From assembly GCA_903859155.1 (NCBI GenBank), contig CAIOLO010000089.1, forward strand, positions 19,801-83,800: a DNA stretch of 64,000 nucleotides, written 5' to 3'. The DNA comes from an uncultured beta proteobacterium (lineage in GTDB: Bacteria; Pseudomonadota; Gammaproteobacteria; Burkholderiales; SG8-39). Below, one piece after another: positions 63,500 through 64,000 of the stretch (the stretch's first letter is position 1; each line of letters opens with the position of its first letter). The notes below the pieces were generated by a model. The model worked only from the letters and a program-made list of their open reading frames with translations. It did no database searches and was not told the DNA's origin. A program made the position numbers and the translations under genes.

Positions 63500-64000
63500 A
63501 CGACCGCTCCTTGCGTGCGTCCATCAATCAGACGGAGGTCGGCACCTTGCAGGAAGTGGGTGGCCTCTGGAGTTTCCAATATGCTGGCGCCTGGTTGGAC
63601 AACCCTCAGAGCTTCGCGCTCAGCCCGCATCTCCCACTGGCGGCAGAGTCCTTGCTGGACGGCGCAAGCCAGCGTCCCGTGCAGTGGTATTTCGACAATC
63701 TGCTGCCGGAAGAAGAGCAGCGTGTTTTGCTGGCCGGAGACGCCAGGCTGGATGCGGCAGACGCCTTCGGTTTGCTGACCTGGTACGGAGCTGAGTCGGC
63801 AGGGTCGGTGACGTTGCTGCCGCCGGAAGCTGGGCATCAAGCCGCAGAGCCACTGCGCCCGTTGCCGGACGACGCCCTGGAGGCACGTATCCGTCAGTTG
63901 CCCAAGGCGCCGCTGACGCATGCTGCCATCAAGCGCATGTCGCTGGCGGGCGCCCAGCACAAGCTGGCGGTTGTCCTGCAAGATGGCGCGCTGTTTGAAC
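63496..64000 (+). CDS. hipA: HipA-like serine/threonine kinase toxin, N-terminal part (runs off right edge)
   Basis: First 168 codons from ATG 63496. VGTLQEVGGLWSFQYAGAWL at 15-34 and SFALSPHLPLAAE near 39-51 form the HipA N1 domain. PVQWYFDNLLPEEEQRVLLA near 61-80 is the family signature region, and MSLAGAQHKLAVVLQDG near 149-165 opens the kinase core. HipA phosphorylates glutamyl-tRNA synthetase in E. coli and induces persistence. The catalytic Asp lies beyond the window, so intactness is unknown. Confidence 0.9.
   Translation, partial: MNDRSLRASINQTEVGTLQEVGGLWSFQYAGAWLDNPQSFALSPHLPLAAESLLDGASQRPVQWYFDNLLPEEEQRVLLAGDARLDAADAFGLLTWYGAESAGSVTLLPPEAGHQAAEPLRPLPDDALEARIRQLPKAPLTHAAIKRMSLAGAQHKLAVVLQDGALFE

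Overview
The window is 64 kb of GC-rich DNA with dense, mostly complete bacterial genes and no rRNA, tRNA, CRISPR array or transposase that I can see. The content points to a facultatively denitrifying betaproteobacterium, probably Burkholderiales or a relative. The evidence is a membrane nitrate reductase operon and a cytochrome c-dependent NO reductase cluster, both preceded by FNR/DNR boxes, a pyruvate:ferredoxin oxidoreductase, and seven apparently intact orphan Bug (TctC-type) periplasmic receptors plus two Bug relics. The lineage is inferred from gene content, not from a marker gene.

Region by region. 1-2.95 kb: the start of a Tim44-like gene, a NhaR-type LysR regulator, an HPF/RaiA ribosome-associated protein and the HtpX protease. 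2.98-3.29 kb: a Bug gene reduced by internal deletion. 3.57-8.2 kb: nifJ (PFOR) with a dihydroorotate-dehydrogenase-like partner. 8.3-19.1 kb: FNR box, narK1, narK2, narGHJI and a PpiC/NifM-type prolyl isomerase, the order known from Pseudomonas. 19.1-21.3 kb: a nitronate-monooxygenase-like flavoprotein with its own FNR box, and a monohaem cytochrome c. 21.4-27.9 kb: a perfect FNR/DNR box, norC, norB, a terminator, norQ, a 128-residue membrane protein, a CcoG/NapH-like polyferredoxin, norD and a DUF2249 gene with another FNR-type box. 27.9-30.8 kb, convergent: a DNR-like Crp/Fnr regulator and a FeoB-type transporter with an altered G domain. 31-32.2 kb: a Sel1-repeat protein.

32.6-49.3 kb is a catabolic mosaic. 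It holds a VanB-type reductase, a MetE-like protein, an MNT/HEPN pair with a frameshifted N-terminus, an amidohydrolase, a LysR-controlled hyuB-hyuA-Bug-HpaI aldolase operon and several Bug genes. 49.4-60.1 kb is the most coherent catabolic unit: a divergent Bug gene, an IclR regulator behind two identical 16-bp palindromes, then a fumarase/aspartase-superfamily lyase, an MmgE/PrpD protein, an aconitase-superfamily two-subunit hydro-lyase lacking the usual iron-sulfur cysteines, an enoyl-CoA hydratase, a class III CoA-transferase, a fumarylacetoacetate-hydrolase-like enzyme and a Bug receptor. I read this as an inducible route for an unidentified polycarboxylate, and it is the best candidate here for an undescribed system.

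60.1-64 kb looks like an accessory boundary. It has two terminators, a trinucleotide tract encoding an almost purely acidic peptide next to two overlapping tiny ORFs, relics of a RecQ-like helicase tail and of an AAA/ABC-type ATPase, a HigBA toxin-antitoxin pair, and hipBA with two palindromic operators. hipA runs off the right edge.

Functionally, the nitrate and NO reductase modules, the DNR-like regulator and probably nifJ form a low-oxygen/NO response. The right half is oxidation and hydrolysis of carboxylic acids, each small operon with its own Bug receptor and often its own LysR or IclR regulator.
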